A DNA stretch of 64,000 nucleotides from Hyphomicrobiales bacterium. Lineage in GTDB: Bacteria; Pseudomonadota; Alphaproteobacteria; Rhizobiales; Rhizobiaceae. Below, piece by piece: positions 43,574 to 53,492 of this stretch. The stretch's first letter is position 1; every line of letters starts with the position of its first letter. Below the pieces are notes generated by a model that saw only the letters and a program-made list of their open reading frames with translations, searched no databases and had not been told where the DNA came from. The stretch lies in NCBI GenBank assembly GCA_900465685.1, contig UEGR01000020.1, forward strand, positions 62,001-126,000. The letters run 5' to 3'. The position numbers and the translations under genes were made by a program.

Positions 43574-44641
43574 ATGACCGATCAGCGCCCCCCACTGGAA
43601 ATCCGCCTTTGCGGTCCGCGCGGCTTTTGCGCCGGTGTCGACCGGGCGATCCAGATCGTCGTGCTGGCACTGAAAAAATATGGTGCACCGGTCTATGTCC
43701 GCCATGAGATCGTGCATAACCGCTATGTTGTCGAAGGGCTGCAATCCCGCGGCGCAATCTTCGTCGAAGAGCTTGATGAAATCCCGGCGGAGCATCGCGA
43801 TCAGCCGGTGGTTTTCTCCGCCCATGGCGTGCCGAAATCGGTGCCTGCCGATGCGGAATCCAAGAACCTCTTTTATCTCGATGCAACCTGCCCGCTGGTT
43901 TCCAAGGTGCACAAGCAGGCCATGCGCCATCAGCGGCTTGGACGCCATGTCATTTTGATCGGTCATTCCGGCCATCCGGAAGTCATCGGCACGATGGGCC
44001 AGCTGCCGGAAGGCGCGGTCACGCTGATCGAGACGGTCGAGGATGCCCGTAGCTGCCATTTTGCCGATGAGGATAATCTGGGCTTCGTCACGCAGACAAC
44101 GCTCTCGGTGGACGATACGGCAGGCATTATCGAGGAATTGCAGGCGCGCTTTCCCAATCTTTCGGCACCAGCGGCAGAATCGATCTGCTATGCCACCACC
44201 AACCGTCAGGATGCGGTGCGCGCGGCAGCACCGGGCTGCGATCTGTTCCTGATCGTCGGTGCGCCGAACTCGTCCAATTCGAAACGTCTGGTCGAAGTGG
44301 CGGAGAAGGCGGGCGCGCGCATGTCCATGCTGGTGCAGCGCGCCGCCGACATCGAGTGGGACAAGATCGGCGATATTTCTGTTGTCGGTCTTTCGGCAGG
44401 CGCTTCCGCACCGGAAATCATCGTCGATGAAATCATCGCATCGTTCCGCGATCGCTTCGATGTGCGTATCGAACTGGCGGAAACGGCAGTGGAAACCGAG
44501 AACTTCCTTGTGAATCGTGAAATTCGCGATGTGGAACTGACGGTGCAGGATATGGCATTCGTCAATGGCGAGAACAGGGTTGCCGGTATTCCGAAGCTGG
44601 CGCCCCAGATCATGCCTAAGATAATGCCCAAGGTCATATAG
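43574..44641 (+). CDS. ispH: 4-hydroxy-3-methylbut-2-enyl diphosphate reductase
   Basis: A 355-residue Fe-S enzyme for the last step of the MEP isoprenoid pathway, giving IPP and DMAPP from HMBPP. Three cluster cysteines are seen in [12 protein letters not shown] (about residue 17), [11 protein letters not shown] (about 101) and [11 protein letters not shown] preceded by SICYA (about 200). [11 protein letters not shown] lies in the substrate pocket. A C-terminal extension of about 25 residues after the domain is modest. It opens an ispH-thrB-rnhA run downstream of the oxidase genes. Confidence 0.96.
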   Translation: MTDQRPPLEIRLCGPRGFCAGVDRAIQIVVLALKKYGAPVYVRHEIVHNRYVVEGLQSRGAIFVEELDEIPAEHRDQPVVFSAHGVPKSVPADAESKNLFYLDATCPLVSKVHKQAMRHQRLGRHVILIGHSGHPEVIGTMGQLPEGAVTLIETVEDARSCHFADEDNLGFVTQTTLSVDDTAGIIEELQARFPNLSAPAAESICYATTNRQDAVRAAAPGCDLFLIVGAPNSSNSKRLVEVAEKAGARMSMLVQRAADIEWDKIGDISVVGLSAGASAPEIIVDEIIASFRDRFDVRIELAETAVETENFLVNREIRDVELTVQDMAFVNGENRVAGIPKLAPQIMPKIMPKVI

Positions 44642-44655
44642 GGGAAATAAACGGC

Positions 44656-45636
44656 ATGGCCGTCTATACTGATATCAATGAGATCGAACTTGGCGCATTC
44701 CTGCAGCAATACGATATCGGCACGCTGACTTCCTATAAGGGCATTGCCGAGGGTGTGGAGAATTCCAATTATCTCCTGCACACGACATCCGGCTCCTTCA
44801 TTCTGACGCTTTACGAAAAGCGCACCAACCGTGAAGATCTGCCATTCTTTCTGGGTCTGATGCAGCATCTGGCGCAGCGCGGTCTCGACTGCCCGCAGCC
44901 GGTGGTGCGCAGCGATGGCGAAACGATTGGCGAACTTGCCGGCCGTCCGGCGGCCATTGTCACATTCCTCGAAGGCATGTGGATGCGCAAGCCAACCGTC
45001 GCCCATTGCGAGGCCGTGGGTGAGGGGTTGGCGCGCATGCATCTTGCAGGCGAGGATTTCGCCATGCGCCGCCGCAACGGGCTGACGCTGCCTGACTGGC
45101 GTCCGCTTTGGGACATGTCGCGCGAACGCGCAGACACGGTCGAGCCGGGTCTGGTCGAGGAAGCGGAAGCCGACCTTGATTTTCTGGAGAAAAACTGGCC
45201 TGCCGATCTGCCGCAAGGCGTGATCCATGCCGATCTGTTTCCTGATAATGTGTTTTTCCTCGGCGACAAGCTGTCGGGCTTCATCGATTTCTATTTCGCC
45301 TGCACCGACATTCTGGCCTATGACGTCGCCATCTGCCTGAATGCATGGTGCTTCGAAAAGGACTTTTCCTACAATCGCACCAAGGGCGCGGCCCTTTTGC
45401 GCGGTTACACGTCGATCCGTCCGCTTTCGACGGCGGAAGCCGATGCGCTGCCTGTGCTCTCGCGCGGCGCTGCAATGCGCTTCATGCTGACGCGGCTTTA
45501 TGACTGGCTGACCGTTCCAGATGGCAGTTTCGTCATGAAGAAGGACCCGATGGAATATGTGCGCAAGATGCGCTTCCACCGCCAGATTGTTTCGGCTGCC
45601 GAATATGGGCTGGAACCGCAGGGAGCGGATGCGTGA
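44656..45636 (+). CDS. thrB: Homoserine kinase
   Basis: A 326-residue protein of the APH-like (type II) homoserine kinase family found in alphaproteobacteria and pseudomonads, unrelated to the GHMP-type ThrB of E. coli. It phosphorylates homoserine on the way to threonine. The catalytic loop is [14 protein letters not shown] (about residues 189-202) and the metal-binding Asp is in [11 protein letters not shown] (about 210). Its partner thrC lies nearly 8 kb away in this window. It overlaps rnhA by four bases (GTGA). Confidence 0.93.
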   Translation: MAVYTDINEIELGAFLQQYDIGTLTSYKGIAEGVENSNYLLHTTSGSFILTLYEKRTNREDLPFFLGLMQHLAQRGLDCPQPVVRSDGETIGELAGRPAAIVTFLEGMWMRKPTVAHCEAVGEGLARMHLAGEDFAMRRRNGLTLPDWRPLWDMSRERADTVEPGLVEEAEADLDFLEKNWPADLPQGVIHADLFPDNVFFLGDKLSGFIDFYFACTDILAYDVAICLNAWCFEKDFSYNRTKGAALLRGYTSIRPLSTAEADALPVLSRGAAMRFMLTRLYDWLTVPDGSFVMKKDPMEYVRKMRFHRQIVSAAEYGLEPQGADA

Positions 45637-46097
45637 AGCAGATCGAGGCTTACACTGACGGTGCCTGCTCAGGTAATCCCGGCCCCGGCGGCTGGGGCGT
45701 GGTGCTGCGCTGGAACGGCAACGAGAAAGAGCTGAAGGGCGGCGAGGCCGACACAACCAATAACCGCATGGAGTTGATGGCGGCAATTTCTGCACTATCC
45801 GCGCTGAAAGAACCTTGCGAAGTCGATCTCTATACGGACTCGGTCTATGTCCGCGACGGTATTTCCGGCTGGATCGAAGGCTGGAAGCGCAATGGCTGGA
45901 AAACAGCGGCAAAGAAGCCGGTGAAGAATGCCGAGCTATGGCAGTTGCTGGATGAGGCGCGCAAGCCGCACAAGGTCAATTGGCATTGGGTCAAGGGCCA
46001 TGCCGGTCATCCGGAAAACGAACGCGCCGACGAATTGGCCCGCGCCGGTATGGAGCCGTTCAAATATGGCGGGCGCAAATCGCTGAAGGTGCAATAA
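45633..46097 (+). CDS. rnhA: Ribonuclease HI
   Basis: A 154-residue enzyme that cleaves RNA in RNA-DNA hybrids. The catalytic acids are in [14 protein letters not shown] (Asp8), NRMELMA (Glu, about 46), LYTDSVYV (Asp, about 68) and [11 protein letters not shown] (Asp, about 132). The start is a GTG that overlaps the thrB stop. It ends at a strong terminator shared with the peroxiredoxin gene. Confidence 0.96.
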   Translation: MKQIEAYTDGACSGNPGPGGWGVVLRWNGNEKELKGGEADTTNNRMELMAAISALSALKEPCEVDLYTDSVYVRDGISGWIEGWKRNGWKTAAKKPVKNAELWQLLDEARKPHKVNWHWVKGHAGHPENERADELARAGMEPFKYGGRKSLKVQ

Positions 46098-46128
46098 GCG
46101 CCGGGTAAAACGATGTTTTGGGTATGAG

Positions 46129-46155
46129 AAAAGGGCGGTTTTCACCGCCCTTTTT
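46129..46155. terminator. Bidirectional terminator between rnhA and the peroxiredoxin gene
   Basis: A perfect 11-bp stem, AAAAGGGCGGT pairing with ACCGCCCTTTT, around four bases, with A and T runs on both sides. Confidence 0.9.
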
Positions 46156-46163
46156 GAATTTGA

Positions 46164-46649
46164 TCAGAGCTGTTCGAGAATTCCGGCAGCAGCCGAAGTG
46201 ACGGCCTGACCGGCCTGTTCTTCGATATTGAGCGTCTTGACCACACCGTCTTCGACGATGGCCGAATAGCGCTTGGAGCGAATGCCAAGGCCGCCAGCGG
46301 TTGCGTCGAGTTCAAGGCCTGCTGCCTTGGTGAAGGTGGCCGAACCGTCTGCGAGATAGAGGATCTTGCCTTCGCCGCCGGTGCTCTGTGCCCAAGCGCC
46401 CATCACGAAGGCGTCGTTGACGGCGATCACGGCGATCTGGTCCACACCCTTGGCGAGGATTGCATCGCGATTGTCGAGATAGCCCGGCAGGTGGTTGAGG
46501 CTGCAGGTCGGCGTGAAAGCGCCCGGAACGGCAAAGAGAACGACCTTCTTGCCCTTGAAGACTTCGTCGGTCGTCACTTCCTTGACGCCGTCCGCAGTCT
46601 TGACCTTGAAGGTTGCTGCCGGAAGCGTGTCGCCAACTTTGATCGTCAT
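46164..46649 (-). CDS. Peroxiredoxin (Prx5 type)
   Basis: A 161-residue thiol peroxidase of the Prx5 group that reduces hydrogen peroxide and organic peroxides. The peroxidatic cysteine is in VPGAFTPTCS (Cys49), the arginine in GIRSKRYSA (about 129). No C-terminal resolving cysteine and no fused glutaredoxin domain are present, so it depends on an external thiol such as glutaredoxin/GSH. The ATG at 46649 is chosen. A frame extending to 46706 lacks family features. Confidence 0.93.
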   Translation of the reverse strand: MTIKVGDTLPAATFKVKTADGVKEVTTDEVFKGKKVVLFAVPGAFTPTCSLNHLPGYLDNRDAILAKGVDQIAVIAVNDAFVMGAWAQSTGGEGKILYLADGSATFTKAAGLELDATAGGLGIRSKRYSAIVEDGVVKTLNIEEQAGQAVTSAAAGILEQL

Positions 46650-46847
46650 CTGTTTTCTCCTGAGGGCAGGGGACAAATTGCCGTCTGGTCCGCTGCCTGT
46701 TTTCAAAACTGTTATTGCCGCACCGCGAAGCGCGAGCCGCGACAGTTAAACCGATAACGGGGCGCTCGACAATTTCAAAACGCTGATGTCGCCATCAAAA
46801 TAGGGGAGGATGGGCAGCCGCTTCAGGCGAAGCAGAAATCGCCGGGA

Positions 46848-47639
46848 TCAGTCGAGCGTGACCTGTCCTGACACTGCCTTGCCATTCTGCACGATGGTGT
46901 AGTCGACGGTTGCATACCGCGCATCACCCTTGACCTTTATGGTGAAGTTGCGACCGTCAGAGGCGACCGGATCGGACAGGCGAAGCTTGTCGCTGGCGAC
47001 AAAAAGCTCGGCAGGCGCTTTCGGGTCCGGCACGGCCAATGTGAAGATTGCGGTGTCCTCATCGCGCTTCACGGCGCTGACACCGAAAGTGGGAGAAGCC
47101 GTGGCCGGAAGACGCCCGAACGCTGTTTCCACGATGGTGCGCGCGGCAATGGCCTGCGGTTCGGCGGATTCAGCACTTTCGCTCACGGGGAAGTCGAACT
47201 CTGCCTGCACGGGAATGCAGATATGTTCGCAAACGCCGAGAAAGGCATGGCCCTTGAGGCGGGTGTCATTGGGCTGCAGCTTGAAAATGATGGGCAGAGA
47301 AACCGGCTTCTTGTAGCCGATGCCATCATCGTCACCACCGAACCGTACCGGCGCGGGATAATCGATCTGGGCGTTGGCGTTTCCATCGAGATTGATCTGT
47401 GGCGGCACACCGGCATCGCCCGGATTGCGCCAGTAGGTTTTCCAGCCGGGCTGCAACTCGATCTGCAACGCGCCGCGTATCTCGCGCCCGGGCCCGGCTT
47501 CAGCCGAAACCGTACCGTCCTCAATGATGACGCGCACACGCCCGCCGGGAGTTTCCGTCCAGGCGGAGGTCGAAGCATATGCTGGCAAAGCTGAGGCTGC
47601 CAGCAGGCCGAGAGCGAGAATATTCAAGCGTGTTTTCAT
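46848..47639 (-). CDS. Periplasmic DsbD N-terminal-domain protein (DsbD_N, PF11412-like)
   Basis: A 263-residue secreted protein with a clear signal peptide (MKTRLNILALGLLAASALPAYA). The pattern GWKTYWRNPGDAGVPPQI, YKKPVSLPIIF and FLGVCEHICIPVQAEF is that of the DsbD N-terminal domain, which receives electrons from the membrane core in full DsbD. Here there are no transmembrane helices and no C-terminal thioredoxin domain, and the Cys pair is C-x3-C. In this order such stand-alone proteins probably work with a separate CcdA-like partner; none is adjacent. Confidence 0.82.
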   Translation of the reverse strand: MKTRLNILALGLLAASALPAYASTSAWTETPGGRVRVIIEDGTVSAEAGPGREIRGALQIELQPGWKTYWRNPGDAGVPPQINLDGNANAQIDYPAPVRFGGDDDGIGYKKPVSLPIIFKLQPNDTRLKGHAFLGVCEHICIPVQAEFDFPVSESAESAEPQAIAARTIVETAFGRLPATASPTFGVSAVKRDEDTAIFTLAVPDPKAPAELFVASDKLRLSDPVASDGRNFTIKVKGDARYATVDYTIVQNGKAVSGQVTLD

Positions 47640-47771
47640 GACTTAAAAATGAAATGAAATCATGGTTGCTTCAAGTCCAACATTGTTGGGAGCAATTATA
47701 TTTTTGCGTCCTTTGAAGACAAATTTGCGACGCCCATTGTTATTTTCTACAGGCTTGCTACCTTCATCACT

Positions 47772-48374
47772 ATGACCACGATGCGGAAGCCAAACCAGGA
47801 GCAGGGGTTCTTAAACGGGCAATTCCTGCTTGCCATGCCCGGCATGAGCGACGAGCGTTTTGCCCGGTCGGTGGTCTATATCTGCGCCCATTCCGATGAG
47901 GGCGCGATGGGTTTCATCATCAATCAGCTTCAACCGATCGGTTTCCCGGATATTCTGCGCCAGATCGGCGTGATTGACGAAGATGAGCTGATTATACTGC
48001 CCGAGCGCACGCAGCATATGGTGGTGCGCAATGGCGGGCCGGTGGATCGCACGCGCGGCTTTGTGCTGCATTCCGACGATTACATGGTTGATTCCACCAT
48101 GCCGGTTTCTGAAGAAGTCTGCCTGACGGCAACGGTCGATATTCTGCGCGCCATTTATGGCGGCAAGGGCCCGTCGCAGGTTTTGATGGCGCTGGGTTAT
48201 TCCGGCTGGGCGCCGGGGCAGCTTGAAGCGGAACTGGCCGATAATGGCTGGCTATGCTGCGATGCGCCGCTCGACATGCTTTTCGACAGCGACATTGAAG
48301 GCAAATATTCGCGCCTCATGATGCATATGGGCATCGACATGTCGCGGCTGGTTTCCGACGCGGGACATGCTTGA
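47772..48374 (+). CDS. YqgE/AlgH family protein
   Basis: A 200-residue protein of the UPF0301 family. The segments [40 protein letters not shown] (read in parts, about residues 14-54), [16 protein letters not shown] and [20 protein letters not shown] are family hallmarks. The function is not defined; AlgH was linked to alginate regulation in Pseudomonas. It ends directly at an inverted octamer array that also borders the convergent EAL gene. Confidence 0.92.
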   Translation: MTTMRKPNQEQGFLNGQFLLAMPGMSDERFARSVVYICAHSDEGAMGFIINQLQPIGFPDILRQIGVIDEDELIILPERTQHMVVRNGGPVDRTRGFVLHSDDYMVDSTMPVSEEVCLTATVDILRAIYGGKGPSQVLMALGYSGWAPGQLEAELADNGWLCCDAPLDMLFDSDIEGKYSRLMMHMGIDMSRLVSDAGHA

Positions 48375-48375
48375 G

Positions 48376-48484
48376 TTAAGGGAGTAGGGGAATAGGGCAG
48401 TAAGGGAGTAGGTCAAAAGGGCTTGCTTCAGCTCATCCGATTCGGTTTTTATTCCCCTATTCCCCTATTCCCCTATTCCCTTAA
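48376..48484. repeat. Inverted octamer array (family D), copy 1
   Basis: The left arm (48376-48412) is built of octamers such as AGGGGAAT, AGGGCAGT and AAGGGAGT. The right arm (48451-48484) is the inverse: ATTCCCCT repeated, ending in TTAA. The arms can pair over about 34 bases around a 38-base loop. It lies tightly between two stop codons and can end both convergent genes. AGGGCAGT is, as I recall, the octamer of the Brucella HOOF-Print typing loci. Confidence 0.8.
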
Positions 48485-48486
48485 TC

Positions 48487-51384
48487 TCACGCTGCCGCCG
48501 CTTCCAGCTGTTCCTTGATCATACGGGTGGCATCTTCGCGGCTGGTCGGTTGGCCGAACATGAAGCTCTGCACATATTCGCAGCCCATCTGGCGAAGCTG
48601 GAGGGCGTCGCTTTCGCTCTCCACGCCTTCCGTCACAACCGCCAGACCCAGATCATGCGCCATGCTGACGATGGAACGCAGCAGGGTGGTCTTCTGTGGT
48701 TGGTCGCCCTTCACGAAGGAGCGGTCGATCTTGATGATGTCGAACGGGAAGCGCGTCAGATAGGCGAGCGACGAATAGCCGGTGCCAAAGTCATCCAGCG
48801 ACAGGCCGATCCCCATGGTCTTGAGGCGGGCCAGCACATGGGCTGACTGCTCTGGATTTTCCATGAGGACGGATTCGGTCAGTTCCAGCTTCAGGCTGCC
48901 CGGATTGAGATGAATGCGCGACAGCACGGAGCGGACATCGTTGATGAGGTCTTGCCGGATCAGTTGCGTGGAAGACAGGTTGACCGAGACGAACAGGTCG
49001 AGTTTCGGGAACTGTTCCTGCCAGGCGAACAGGTCTTCGGCGGCACGCTGTATCGCAAAAAGGCCAAGCTGCACGATCAGCCCGGAATTCTCGGCAATCG
49101 GAATGAATTCCGATGGAGAGATTGCGCCACGGCGTGGATGCTCCCAGCGCATCAGCGCTTCAAAACCGGCGATGGTGCCTTCGTCGAGCTTGACGATAGG
49201 CTGATAGGCCATGCTGATTTCATCGCGTTCAAGTGCGCGGCGCAGATCGGATTCAAGCTGCAGCTTGTCGCTGCCGATGGCGCGGAAAGCCGGGCGGAAA
49301 GGCTCAATCCGGTCGCCGCCAAAGCGCTTGGCCTGATACATGGCCAGTTCCGCATCCTTCACGAAATCCTCCGCCGTGGTGGCGGTTTTCGTCCAGGTGA
49401 TGAGGCCCACAGAGGCAGTCAGAACGATCTCGCGCTTGGCATAGGCAATCGGCGCGCGGGTGGCCTGACGCAGCGCTTCCGCAAAGGCTGCGATGCGGCC
49501 CGGATCGCTTTCGGAGGCAAGCAGCAGGCCGAACTGGTCGGAAGACAGGCGCGACAGCGTGTCCTGCGGCTTCATCAGGCGGGCCAGACGGCGCGAAATG
49601 GTCAGAAGGATCGTATCGCCTGCCGACATGCCCAGACTGTCATTGACCTGCTTGAAGCGGTCGATATCGATCATGAACACGGTCGGATGCAGATTGCTCT
49701 CGCCGCGCGCCATGTTCATCACATTGCTTAGGCGGTCGAGGAAAAGCTCGCGATTGGGCAGGCCAGTGAGATTGTCGTGCACGGCATCGTGCAGCAAACG
49801 CTCTTCGGCTTTCTTCTGTTCGGTAACGTTGACCAACGTGCCGACGCAACGCACGACTTCGCCATCCGAACCGATCACCGGACGGGCACGCAGCGCGTAC
49901 CAGTGGTAATGGCCGTCATTGGCGCGCAGGCGGAAGATCTGGCCGATGCGTCCACGACGGTTTTCCAGAATGGCGTCGAGTGTCGAGCGGAAACGGTCAC
50001 GGTCGTCGGAATGCATGACTGGCAGCCAGTTGCGCACTGGACCCTGCAAACTGCTTGCCGTATTGCCGAGCTGGTTGGCGATGTCCGGCGTGGTGACCAC
50101 GCGGTCGCGCGGCACATCCCAGTCCCAGACGATGTCGCCAGCGCCGATGACGGCGAGCGCCTGCCGCTCCATGTCGGACAGCAATCCCTGCTGAAGCGCG
50201 CCGCCTGCAAAGGCGTGCTGCATCACGGTAAAGCCGATCAGAAGCACGATGAGGACAAGGCCGCCGCCAAGTGCCGGTTGGACAATGTCGTTATCGAGGC
50301 GGCCGGTGACGGCCATCCATGCGCCGAGCAGCCATATCAATGTGAGAAGCCAGGCGGGTATCAGCATGACCGCCCGGTCATATCCCTTCACCGCGAGATA
50401 GCCGATGATTGCGACACCGGAAACGACGGTGAGTGCGAGCGAGATGCGGGCAATGCCCGAAGCGATGGGCGGATCAAAAACCGCAACGCCAGCAAGCGCC
50501 AGCAGGCCCAGAACCCATGTCACCGCGCCATAGCTGAAATGGTCGTGCCAGCGGTTGAGGTTGAGATAGGCGAAGAGGAAAATCACCAGCGAGGCCGCAA
50601 GCGCCACTTCTGTGCCTGCGCGCCATATCTGTTCGTTTCCGGGCGTGATTTCCATCAGCTTGTTCCAGAAGCCGAAATCGACACAGATATAGGCGAGAAC
50701 CGCCCATGCCAGCGCCGCCGTGGCGGGGAACAACGAGGTGCCCTTGACGACGAAAAGAATGGTCAGAAACAGCGCCAGCAGGCCCGAAATGCCAAGCAGG
50801 ATGCCGCGATAGAGCGTGTAGGAATTGACGGTGTCCTTGTAGGCTTCCGGTTCCCACAGATAGAGCTGCGGCAGATTATGCGAGGAAAGCTCGGCGACGA
50901 AGGTGACGACGCTGCCCGGATTGATCGTGATGCGGAACACATCCGCGTCGGCGCTTGGCTGGCGGTCGAGCGCAAAGCCTTCGCTGGGGGTGATCGACGC
51001 AATACGCGGCGAGCCGAGATCCGGCCAGATGATGCCGGATCCGACGAGACGGAAATGCGGCGCGACGATCAGGCGGTCGATCTGCTGGTCGGTTGGATTG
51101 GCGATGGAGAAAGCGGCCCAGTCGCCGGATGCATTGCTGTTCTGGTCGGCCTGCACTTCGATGCGGCGCACGATGCCATCGGGGCCGGGCGCAGTGGAAA
51201 CCTGAACGCTTTCACCTTTGTTGCGCAACAGTTCAACGGCGCGCGACAGATCAAGGGCGGTGTCGTCCTTGGAAATCTTGATCGGTTCGACGGCAGACGC
51301 ATGGACGGTCGAAAAGGCCAGAAGGACGATCAGCGCGAGAAAACACGCGGCGTTCTGGAAAAGCTTTTCAGAAAGACCCCTCAC
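48487..51384 (-). CDS. PAS/degenerate GGDEF/EAL protein, probable c-di-GMP phosphodiesterase
   Basis: A 965-residue membrane protein. A signal-anchor is followed by a periplasmic domain of the 7TMR-DISMED2 kind, then seven hydrophobic helices (about residues 180-385), a PAS domain (about 415-535), GGDEF (about 540-700) and EAL (about 715-960). The GGDEF motif reads RLSSDQFGLLL, so cyclase activity should be lost. The EAL set is intact: FEALMRWEHP, LELTES, DDFGTGYSSL, IKIDRSFVKG, VVTEGVES. It therefore probably degrades c-di-GMP. By position it may be the BpdB protein of Brucella melitensis, as I recall. It overlaps the GNAT gene by four bases. Confidence 0.9.
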   Translation of the reverse strand: MRGLSEKLFQNAACFLALIVLLAFSTVHASAVEPIKISKDDTALDLSRAVELLRNKGESVQVSTAPGPDGIVRRIEVQADQNSNASGDWAAFSIANPTDQQIDRLIVAPHFRLVGSGIIWPDLGSPRIASITPSEGFALDRQPSADADVFRITINPGSVVTFVAELSSHNLPQLYLWEPEAYKDTVNSYTLYRGILLGISGLLALFLTILFVVKGTSLFPATAALAWAVLAYICVDFGFWNKLMEITPGNEQIWRAGTEVALAASLVIFLFAYLNLNRWHDHFSYGAVTWVLGLLALAGVAVFDPPIASGIARISLALTVVSGVAIIGYLAVKGYDRAVMLIPAWLLTLIWLLGAWMAVTGRLDNDIVQPALGGGLVLIVLLIGFTVMQHAFAGGALQQGLLSDMERQALAVIGAGDIVWDWDVPRDRVVTTPDIANQLGNTASSLQGPVRNWLPVMHSDDRDRFRSTLDAILENRRGRIGQIFRLRANDGHYHWYALRARPVIGSDGEVVRCVGTLVNVTEQKKAEERLLHDAVHDNLTGLPNRELFLDRLSNVMNMARGESNLHPTVFMIDIDRFKQVNDSLGMSAGDTILLTISRRLARLMKPQDTLSRLSSDQFGLLLASESDPGRIAAFAEALRQATRAPIAYAKREIVLTASVGLITWTKTATTAEDFVKDAELAMYQAKRFGGDRIEPFRPAFRAIGSDKLQLESDLRRALERDEISMAYQPIVKLDEGTIAGFEALMRWEHPRRGAISPSEFIPIAENSGLIVQLGLFAIQRAAEDLFAWQEQFPKLDLFVSVNLSSTQLIRQDLINDVRSVLSRIHLNPGSLKLELTESVLMENPEQSAHVLARLKTMGIGLSLDDFGTGYSSLAYLTRFPFDIIKIDRSFVKGDQPQKTTLLRSIVSMAHDLGLAVVTEGVESESDALQLRQMGCEYVQSFMFGQPTSREDATRMIKEQLEAAAA

Positions 51385-52001
51385 GAGCGTTCAACCTTGC
51401 CATTGATCATGCGGCTATCCAACATACGTTTGTCGCTTTCTATGAGGGCAAACAGCAGGTGGTCCTGCCAGAAGCCATTTATCTTGAGATAGGAGCGCAA
51501 CAGTCCTTCTCTCTGAAATCCGGCTTTTTCGAGAAGCCGAACCGAACGTACATTATGGGGAATACAGGCAGCTTCAACCCGGTGCAACCGCAGTTGGTCG
51601 AATGCAAAGGGGATAACCAGAGACAGTGCCTCGGTCATATAGCCTTTGCCCGCGAAAGGAGCGCCGCTCCAATAGCCGATCATGCCGTTCTGTCCTACTC
51701 CGCGGCGGATATTGCCGAGCGTGATACCGCCGAGAATGCGGTTATCGCTGTTGCGGAAAATGAAGAAAGGATAGCCGGTTCCGGCAGAAATTTCTTCCTG
51801 AAAACGCCGCATCCGGTAGCGGAAGGCACTTTTCGTCAGATCGTCGTCGGGCCAGGTCGGCTCCCATGGAGACAGAAAGGCCCGGCTTTGCTCACGCAAA
51901 TTGGACCAGCCCGCAAAATCACCCATCATAGGCTCGCGCAGATAAATGCGCGGTCCACGCAGAATAGTCGGATTATTGCGCCGGAACGACAGGCCGATCA
52001 T
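51381..52001 (-). CDS. GNAT family N-acetyltransferase (RimJ/RimL-like)
   Basis: A 206-residue acetyltransferase. The segments LRGPRIYLREPMMGDFAGW and NIRRGVGQNGMIGYWSGAPFAGKGYMTEAL, with the acetyl-CoA loop in the G-x-GYMTEAL region, and LHRVEAACIPHNVRSVRLLEKAGFQREGLLR are typical of RimJ/RimL enzymes that acetylate protein N-termini or small amines. The substrate is unknown. It is the first gene of a two-gene unit with the EAL gene, lying between the two inverted octamer arrays. Confidence 0.88.
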   Translation of the reverse strand: MIGLSFRRNNPTILRGPRIYLREPMMGDFAGWSNLREQSRAFLSPWEPTWPDDDLTKSAFRYRMRRFQEEISAGTGYPFFIFRNSDNRILGGITLGNIRRGVGQNGMIGYWSGAPFAGKGYMTEALSLVIPFAFDQLRLHRVEAACIPHNVRSVRLLEKAGFQREGLLRSYLKINGFWQDHLLFALIESDKRMLDSRMINGKVERS

Positions 52002-52004
52002 TGG

Positions 52005-52101
52005 AGTTAGGGGAGTAGGGGAATAGGTGAGTAGGGGAATAGGAAAAACGAAATCTTCACGGCCACATACTCCCCTATTCCCTTATTCCCCTACTGCCTT
52101 A
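52005..52101. repeat. Inverted octamer array (family D), copy 2
   Basis: The left arm (52005-52042) runs AGGGGAGT, AGGGGAAT, AGGTGAGT, AGGGGAAT. The right arm (52068-52101) is its inverse, with TATTCCCC and TATTCCCT units. The right end includes the stop codon of the M16 gene. It lies upstream of the GNAT start, so on the minus strand it may act as a terminator of the peptidase transcript. Confidence 0.8.
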
Positions 52102-53391
52102 AACAGCTATCTTCCTCTTATGCGCATTGGTCGAAAGCGCATCGGACAGATCGTCAAAGCTCATCAGGCGGCCAACCGGACCGACGCCTGCGATGGTCGG
52201 CTTGTTGTCGAGGAACAGGCGACCTGCGAGATCCGTCAGGCGTTCTGGCGTGATCAGGGAAAGACGTTCCATCAGCTCGTTGTTGTCGACCGGGCGGCCA
52301 TAGAGCAGGAACTGGCGGGCGAGTTGACCTGCGCGGCTGGCCGCGCTTTCCTGCGACATGAGAAGGCTGGCGCGATATTGCGCGCGGGCACGGTTGACTT
52401 CCTCGATGCTGATCGAGTCCGCTGCCTTGTGCAGTTCGTCAATGATGACCGGAACCAGCTCGACCAGTTCGTCGCGACCCGTGGCGGCATGGATGCCGAA
52501 CAGGCCCGTATCCGAAAAGCCCCAGTGGAACGCATAGACCGAGTAACACAGGCCGCGCTTTTCGCGCACTTCCTGGAACAGACGCGAGGACATGCCGCCG
52601 CCCAGTACCATGGACAGGAGCTGTGAGGCATAGAAGTCGCGCACGTGGTAAGCACGGCCTTCAAAGCCGATCAGCACCTGCGCATCCATCAATTCGCGGT
52701 TTTCGCGGAAGTCGCCGCCGACATAGGTCGCAAGGTCGAGGGTCGGCGCCGTGTTATGGGCGCGGAAGCCGCCGAGGCGCTTTTCAACTTCCTTGACGAA
52801 AGCATCGTGGTCCACGCCGCCGGCCGCCGTCACGACCATGCGATCGGCGCTGTACTGCTCGTCCATATATTGGCGAAGGTCGGCAGAGGAAAAGGACATC
52901 ACCGTATCCGGCTCGCCGAGAATGGCGCGGCCGATAGGCTGGTGACGATAGGCGGTTTCGGTGAAACGGTCGAAGACGATATCGTCCGGCGTGTCGTGCG
53001 CCGCGCCGATCTCCTGCATGATCACCTGCTTCTCGCGCTCAAGTTCGTCTTCGTCGAACTTTGATGCGGTCAGGATATCGGAGAGAATATCGATGGCGAG
53101 CGGCATGTCATTGCGCATCACGCGGGCATAATAGGAAGTGGTCTCGACGCTGGTGGCGGCGTTGATCTCGCCGCCGACGTCTTCGATATCCGATGCAATC
53201 TGCCAGGCGGAGCGGTTTTCCGTGCCCTTGAAGGCCATATGTTCAAGTAAGTGAGCTATACCGTGCCGGTCGGCGGCTTCGTTTCTCGCGCCAGCTTTAA
53301 CCCAGATTCCCAGCGCTACGCTTTCCACATGTGGCATGGTATCGGTGGCTATCGTCAACCCGTTGGGAAGACGTGTTACTTCAACACTCAT
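52099..53391 (-). CDS. M16 family zinc metallopeptidase
   Basis: A 430-residue protein related to mitochondrial processing peptidase beta and to bacterial YmxG. The inverted zinc motif HLLEH (His47, Glu50, His51) with the distal glutamate in EREKQVIMQEIGAA (about 127) gives a complete active site. The C-terminal half repeats the fold without the motif. No signal peptide is seen. It lies 102 bases after thrC on the same strand, an order conserved in this group. Confidence 0.92.
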   Translation of the reverse strand: MSVEVTRLPNGLTIATDTMPHVESVALGIWVKAGARNEAADRHGIAHLLEHMAFKGTENRSAWQIASDIEDVGGEINAATSVETTSYYARVMRNDMPLAIDILSDILTASKFDEDELEREKQVIMQEIGAAHDTPDDIVFDRFTETAYRHQPIGRAILGEPDTVMSFSSADLRQYMDEQYSADRMVVTAAGGVDHDAFVKEVEKRLGGFRAHNTAPTLDLATYVGGDFRENRELMDAQVLIGFEGRAYHVRDFYASQLLSMVLGGGMSSRLFQEVREKRGLCYSVYAFHWGFSDTGLFGIHAATGRDELVELVPVIIDELHKAADSISIEEVNRARAQYRASLLMSQESAASRAGQLARQFLLYGRPVDNNELMERLSLITPERLTDLAGRLFLDNKPTIAGVGPVGRLMSFDDLSDALSTNAHKRKIAV

Positions 53392-53492
53392 AAGCGAACT
53401 GCTCCCTGCATTCCTCGCTCTGACTTTTTTTCACCCGATCCCGAAACAGGTATCTCCGTTCGGGGCCGGGCTTAAATTTCCTTTCCAGAGCC

